Below, in pieces: positions 59,988-64,000 of a stretch of DNA of 64,000 nt. Made by a program: the position numbers and the translations under genes. The notes under the pieces are model-generated. The model did no database searches. It was not told the DNA's origin and worked only from the letters and a program-made list of their open reading frames with translations. The first letter of the stretch is position 1. Each line of letters starts with the position of its first letter. Location of the stretch: the NCBI GenBank assembly GCA_964406135.1, contig CAYOQO010000006.1:6674-70673 (forward strand), written 5' to 3'. Source of the DNA: JACPFN01 sp964406135. Its GTDB lineage: Bacteria; Babelota; Babeliae; Babelales; Chromulinivoraceae.

Positions 59988-62105
59988 TTATGATGAAATG
60001 ATAACTTGATCATTTTTTAAATCAATTTTTATAGTTTTGGTATCAGGATGTGCCAGTAAATATTGAGATGTTGGCACAACGATACTGTGATGAATTGCGC
60101 GTTTGAGTGGTCGAGCGCCAAATTCAGGTTCATAGCCTTGCTCTGCAATAAAATCAAGTACAGTATCTGAAATAGTAACTTTAATATCTTTTGCCGCCAA
60201 TCGTTGTTCAAAATGTTTTAAATGTGATTTTGCAATATTTTTAATCACTTTTTCATCAAGCATGTTGAAAATGACAATGTCGTCAATTCTGTTTAAAAAT
60301 TCTGGCCGAAAAACTTTATGAAGTTGTTTTTCAATTTCATTTTTAACTTTTTCATCAATTTTTTTTGATTGTAAAATTAATTCTGAGCCGATATTTGAAG
60401 TCATGATGATGACACAATTTTTAAAATTAATGGTGCGGCCTTGACCATCAGTTAATCTGCCATCATCCAGGATTTGCAGAAAAATGTTGAAAACTTCAGG
60501 ATGTGCTTTTTCAATTTCATCAAATAAAATAACACTGTACGGATTTCTGCGTACAGCTTCCGTTAGTTGTCCGCCTTCTTCATGTCCAACATATCCTGGA
60601 GGTGATCCAATCAAGCGAGATACGGCATGTTTTTCCATGTACTCTGACATATCAATGCGGATTAATTTGTGTTCATCATTGAATAAATAATCAGCTAAAG
60701 TTTTTGCAACTTCAGTTTTTCCAACACCGGTCGGCCCGAGAAATAAAAATGAACCGATTGGTTTTTGTGGATCAGTCAGTCCTGCGCGATGCACTTGAAT
60801 TGCATGTGTGATTTTTTCAACTGCTTGATCTTGGCCAATGACGCGCTGTTTTAATACTTTTTCCATATCAAGCAATTTTTTAGATTCTGATGCTTGCAAT
60901 TTTGCTGCAGGAATTCCTGTCCAGCGTGATAATACTTTTGCAATATCTTCTTCGGTTACTTCTTCTTTGAGTAAATTAAAGCCACTTTTTTTCAATTTTT
61001 CTTGTTGTGTGCTTAATTCTTTTTCCAGTTGTACAGTTTTTCCATATTTAATTTCTGATGCTCGAGCAAAATCACCCATGCGTTCAGCTTGTAAAAATTC
61101 ATAGTTTGCAAGTTCTATTTTTTCTTTAATCTGTTGAATTTTTTCAAGTGGTTCTCGTTCTGATTTCCATTGACCCAAAAGTGTTTGATGTTGTTTTTTG
61201 AGTGCATCAAGCTCTGTGCCTAAATCTACCAGGCGTTGTTGTGATGCTGGATTATTTTTTTCTTTGGTGAGTGCAACTTTTTCAATTTCCAGTTGACGAA
61301 TTTTTCGTTCCATTTGATCAAGTTGTTCTGGTTTTGATTCAATTGCCATTTTAACCATGGATGCAGCTTCATCAACTAAATCAATTGCTTTGTCTGGCAA
61401 AAATCGATCAGGAATATTTTTTGAAGAAAGTTGTACTGCTTGCACAAGCGCTGCGTCAGTAATTTTGATGCCATGATGCAGTTCGTATTTTTCTTTGAGT
61501 CCGCGAAGAATTGAAATTGCATCATCAATGTTTGGTTCTTCAACTAACACTTTTTGAAATCTGCGTTCAAGTGCAGCATCTTTTTCAATATATTTTTTAT
61601 ATTCTTTAATGGTTGTAGCGCCAATGCAGTGCAGTTGGCCACGTGCAAGTGCAGGTTTAAGCAAGTTGGATGCGTCCATGCCGCCACCAGTTGATCCTGC
61701 GCCAACCAGCATGTGCAGTTCATCAATGAATAAAATGACATGATCTCCAGCGTCTTCAATTGATTTTAAAATGCCTTTGATTCGTTCTTCAAACTCACCT
61801 TGATATTTAGTTCCGGCCATAAGTGCGCCCATGTCGAGTGCAAAAATTTGATTATTTTTTAAACTTTCAGGAACATCATTGTTGATAATTCGCTGTGCAA
61901 TTCCTTCAACAATTGCAGTTTTTCCAACGCCGGGATCACCAATTAAAACAGGATTATTTTTGGTTCTGCGTGATAAAATTTGAATAACTCTTCTGATTTC
62001 TTCATGTCGTCCGATGACGGGATCAAGTTTTCCTTGCTGTGCCAGCTTGGTAATATTTTGACAATATTTTTCAAGAAGTTCGAATTGATTTTGATTGGTT
62101 GTCAT
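59988..62105 (-). CDS. clpB: ClpB-type disaggregase without N-terminal domain
   Basis: Hsp100 ATPase that pulls proteins out of aggregates with DnaK. 705 residues versus ~860 for full-length ClpB. It begins 'LLEKYCQNITKLAQQGKLDPVIGRHEEIRR', equivalent to about residue 150 of ordinary ClpB, so the substrate-binding N domain is missing. NBD1 Walker A 'GDPGVGKTA' (~55), the ClpB middle coiled coil (~255-375), NBD2 Walker A 'GPTGVGKTE' (~450) and C-terminal domain are complete. Many species make such a form by internal initiation; here it is the only form encoded at this locus. Confidence 0.93.
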   Translation of the reverse strand: MTTNQNQFELLEKYCQNITKLAQQGKLDPVIGRHEEIRRVIQILSRRTKNNPVLIGDPGVGKTAIVEGIAQRIINNDVPESLKNNQIFALDMGALMAGTKYQGEFEERIKGILKSIEDAGDHVILFIDELHMLVGAGSTGGGMDASNLLKPALARGQLHCIGATTIKEYKKYIEKDAALERRFQKVLVEEPNIDDAISILRGLKEKYELHHGIKITDAALVQAVQLSSKNIPDRFLPDKAIDLVDEAASMVKMAIESKPEQLDQMERKIRQLEIEKVALTKEKNNPASQQRLVDLGTELDALKKQHQTLLGQWKSEREPLEKIQQIKEKIELANYEFLQAERMGDFARASEIKYGKTVQLEKELSTQQEKLKKSGFNLLKEEVTEEDIAKVLSRWTGIPAAKLQASESKKLLDMEKVLKQRVIGQDQAVEKITHAIQVHRAGLTDPQKPIGSFLFLGPTGVGKTEVAKTLADYLFNDEHKLIRIDMSEYMEKHAVSRLIGSPPGYVGHEEGGQLTEAVRRNPYSVILFDEIEKAHPEVFNIFLQILDDGRLTDGQGRTINFKNCVIIMTSNIGSELILQSKKIDEKVKNEIEKQLHKVFRPEFLNRIDDIVIFNMLDEKVIKNIAKSHLKHFEQRLAAKDIKVTISDTVLDFIAEQGYEPEFGARPLKRAIHHSIVVPTSQYLLAHPDTKTIKIDLKNDQVIISS

Positions 62106-62137
62106 AGATACATCCTTTAGAAAAAACTTTTTTAATA

Positions 62138-62168
62138 TCTGGATTCCAGATCAAGTCTGGAATGACGG
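62138..62168. repeat. dispersed palindromic repeat, TCTGGATTCC type
   Basis: TCTGGATTCCAGA...TCTGGAATGACGG upstream of clpB; same family as 12,026, 19,867 and 19,949. Confidence 0.75.
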
Positions 62169-62243
62169 AAGAAAAAAGGTAGTTATCTAAACTATATACC
62201 GAACTGATATTTTTTGTGCAAGTGCTAAAAAGAAGGTCAAATT

Positions 62244-63854
62244 TTATTCTTTTTTACTCCACATTGATCGCATGCCGCCTTTAAGGGCATTATTCATCCG
62301 CGTATTTAATCTGGAATCTTTAATTTTTTCAATGTATTTGGTGATATATTCTTGCACATTTTTAGGTTGTTTTTCAAGCCACTCTTGACCACCAAGTGCG
62401 TCAAATGCTGTCAAATCTTTATCAAAAATTAATTGTCCTAAGTAAAATGTTTGTCGTGCAGATGATGCCCAGTTGATATGATCACTCAAAAATTTATATT
62501 GAGCGTTCATTATTGTAGTAATTTTTTTCTCAAAATCATCGTATTTTTTTAAATATTCTTCGTAAGGTTCAGTGTCTCTATTCCATTCAGGTTGTTCAAA
62601 TCTTTGAGCATTCACTTCATCAAATTGTTTTTGTTCTTCTGGTGAAAACTCAAGGCCTAATTCTGTTAAATAATCAGAAAAATATTCTAATGCCAGGAAA
62701 TCAATGTCCTTTTCTTTTATTTTCTGTAATAAAATTGAGCGTTTATCATTTGCTGAAATCATTTCAGAAGAAGATATGGTTGTCGATGCAATGACTCTAT
62801 CGAATATTTTGATATAGAATTTTTGAGAATCAGACGATGAATCTTTTTCTGAATATTCAAATTTTATTAAATTATCAAAATTTAATTTTTCGAATATTTG
62901 TGGAGCTGCTTTTAAAATTGTAACAAAAATTCTGCCAAGAATTAATTCATGATTTGAAGAGTATTCATTGTAATATACTTTTGGAAATAATGGCGTGCCT
63001 TCTTCTTGAAAGGAGCCATGACCTTGTGGTGCAGGAATTGAAACAGCGTCAGCCCATGAAGCTTTGTATTTTACTATTTGTTCAGTAGCTTTATCAATAA
63101 AAGCTTCATAGACTATATCATGAAATTCAGGCAAATATTTTGTGATCGCGTCATCAAGCCAATCACTTGAATTTTCAATTTCTTTTTCAAATTCAGGCGT
63201 AAATTTTTCAGGATTAATGGTGCCATCTAAATTTCTTTCAAAAATTGTTTTATCTTCTGCAGCTTCAATAAATTGATAGATCCAATCAGTTTTGGTTAAA
63301 TAATCTGATGTGCAAATTAATTCTTTAAACTTTGGATATGATTGGTTCGCTAAATTCTTAATCCTTGTCTCAAGGCCTAATTTATTCCAGCTTACATTAT
63401 TTTTATGTTTGTCATCAGCCGTTTCTAAATTTTTTTCGGTAGTTATTGATTTTTTTCTTGAACGCCATTCCTTTTGAATTTTTTGAGCAGCTTTTTCTTG
63501 TTTTCTAAATTTTTTTAGTTTTTCTTCACGTTCTTGTAAATCAGGATTAACATTATCGGCAGGTGTTTTTAGTGTTGGAAATTTAACACCTGTGTAATCT
63601 GGTTCTGTAGGAATAGCCTTTGGTTTGTAGTGAGGATTGCTGGTCAGGCGATGAATAATGGTTTTGTTAGTTTCAGGATCAACTTTACGTGAAAGTTCTT
63701 GATCAGGAACTTCTTTTTTGGTGACGTGATAAAAAATTGTTGTATTGGGCTCTGAGATGTCATCTTTGTAAAATCCAATTGTGTCTGCATCAGATGATTG
63801 AATATAATTTTGAATAAAAAATAAGCACAATATTATAAATCTTAAATTTTTCAT
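62244..63854 (-). CDS. large secreted protein with IQ-like motif
   Basis: 536 residues, no overall match recognised. Signal peptide (NLRFIILCLFFIQNYIQSS). Basic helical region ~105-140 contains 'AAQKIQKEWRSRKK', which fits the calmodulin-binding IQ consensus (I-Q-x-x-x-R-x-x-x-[RK]) loosely. The C-terminal ~400 residues are charged, helical and rich in Phe, Glu and Lys. ATG at 63,854 follows AGGGAG and opens the signal peptide. An ankyrin-like scrap 'DPETNKTIIHRL' lies near residue 60. Confidence 0.75.
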   Translation of the reverse strand: MKNLRFIILCLFFIQNYIQSSDADTIGFYKDDISEPNTTIFYHVTKKEVPDQELSRKVDPETNKTIIHRLTSNPHYKPKAIPTEPDYTGVKFPTLKTPADNVNPDLQEREEKLKKFRKQEKAAQKIQKEWRSRKKSITTEKNLETADDKHKNNVSWNKLGLETRIKNLANQSYPKFKELICTSDYLTKTDWIYQFIEAAEDKTIFERNLDGTINPEKFTPEFEKEIENSSDWLDDAITKYLPEFHDIVYEAFIDKATEQIVKYKASWADAVSIPAPQGHGSFQEEGTPLFPKVYYNEYSSNHELILGRIFVTILKAAPQIFEKLNFDNLIKFEYSEKDSSSDSQKFYIKIFDRVIASTTISSSEMISANDKRSILLQKIKEKDIDFLALEYFSDYLTELGLEFSPEEQKQFDEVNAQRFEQPEWNRDTEPYEEYLKKYDDFEKKITTIMNAQYKFLSDHINWASSARQTFYLGQLIFDKDLTAFDALGGQEWLEKQPKNVQEYITKYIEKIKDSRLNTRMNNALKGGMRSMWSKKE

Positions 63855-63928
63855 ACAAAACTCCCTAATTTTAAAGCTAAGGATACGAAAGTATAAGGAA
63901 TTTTTGCAAGAGTTGATACATAAAACCC

Positions 63929-63958
63929 TTGACACAGCACAGTCCTTCCAGGTAAATT
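63929..63958 (+). promoter_or_regulatory. candidate promoter of the gene starting at 63992
   Basis: TTGACA with an 18-base spacer to TAAATT. An inverted repeat TTCGGA...TCCGAA (63,957-63,975) lies between it and the start codon. Confidence 0.5.
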
Positions 63959-63991
63959 CGGATTATGATTCCGAAAATGTATGGAGAAATT

Positions 63992-64000
63992 ATGAAAAGA
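63992..64000 (+). CDS. start of a gene cut by the window edge (MKR...)
   Basis: ATGAAAAGA with GGAG six bases upstream and a TTGACA promoter. Three codons fit the usual beginning of ribosomal protein L34 (rpmH), but that is far too little to name it. Confidence 0.5.

Overview
This AT-rich 64 kb window comes from a bacterium with an outer membrane. The evidence is two large OmpA/porin-like proteins ending in aromatic residues, a Skp/OmpH chaperone, Lgt and LspA for lipoproteins, and MraY, MurB, MurJ and Alr for peptidoglycan. About twenty short proteins of unknown function carry Sec signal peptides. There is an APC amino-acid permease and no amino-acid biosynthesis. Together with the many secreted paralogues, a secreted IQ-motif protein and ankyrin-like stretches, this suggests a reduced, host-dependent lineage, most likely Candidatus Dependentiae (TM6). 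That assignment is inferred from gene content, not from a marker gene.

Layout. From 1 to 5.9 kb there is a minus-strand block in the order mnmG, ABC-F ATPase, lgt, two small secreted paralogues, dnaG (cut by the window edge). From 6 to 13 kb there is a run of small secreted proteins, a secreted M48-like peptidase and mraY, with near-identical terminator hairpins between several of them. From 13 to 30 kb lie an amino-acid permease, tgt-trmH, murB, trhO, rpmG, pheT-lspA, a GIY-YIG nuclease gene between inverted palindromic repeats, comF, alr, rlmB and skp-pth. From 30 to 38 kb lie tmRNA (ssrA), initiator tRNA, murJ, three tandem secreted tail-fibre-like proteins and a secreted lipase-like protein. 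From 38 to 48 kb lie ndk, rpsA, a NifU/SufU scaffold, an M16 peptidase, a ComEC channel protein and a secreted C11 (clostripain) peptidase. From 48.3 to 48.8 kb there is a gene-free stretch packed with DnaA boxes. From 48.8 to 64 kb lie nusA-infB, nfo, two outer-membrane barrel paralogues, aspS, an exported RidA-like protein, an N-domain-less ClpB and a secreted IQ-motif protein.

Two observations stand out. First, the tmRNA encodes an exceptionally long tag of 46 codons. It contains a 26-residue uncharged hydrophobic segment built partly from a 9-nt tandem repeat (Ala-Met-Phe), followed by Arg-Arg-Arg and a short polar tail. Trans-translation in this organism would therefore add a tail-anchor-like membrane segment to stalled proteins instead of a short soluble degron. 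Second, 48,325-48,795 looks like the chromosomal origin. It has five DnaA boxes at an exact 11-bp period, an opposing set also containing an 11-bp spacing, and an A/T-only 24-mer. In sampled lines the top strand is C-rich to the left of this region and G-rich to the right, and most genes point away from it.

Working together: the envelope genes (mraY, murB, murJ, alr, lgt, lspA, skp, barrel proteins) indicate a peptidoglycan-containing diderm envelope with lipoproteins. ComEC and ComF suggest DNA uptake. The permease and the secreted peptidases suggest feeding on host material. The information-processing genes (dnaG, nusA, infB, rpsA, pheT, aspS, tRNA-modifying enzymes, tmRNA, ABC-F) are ordinary core genes, several in short overlapping operons.
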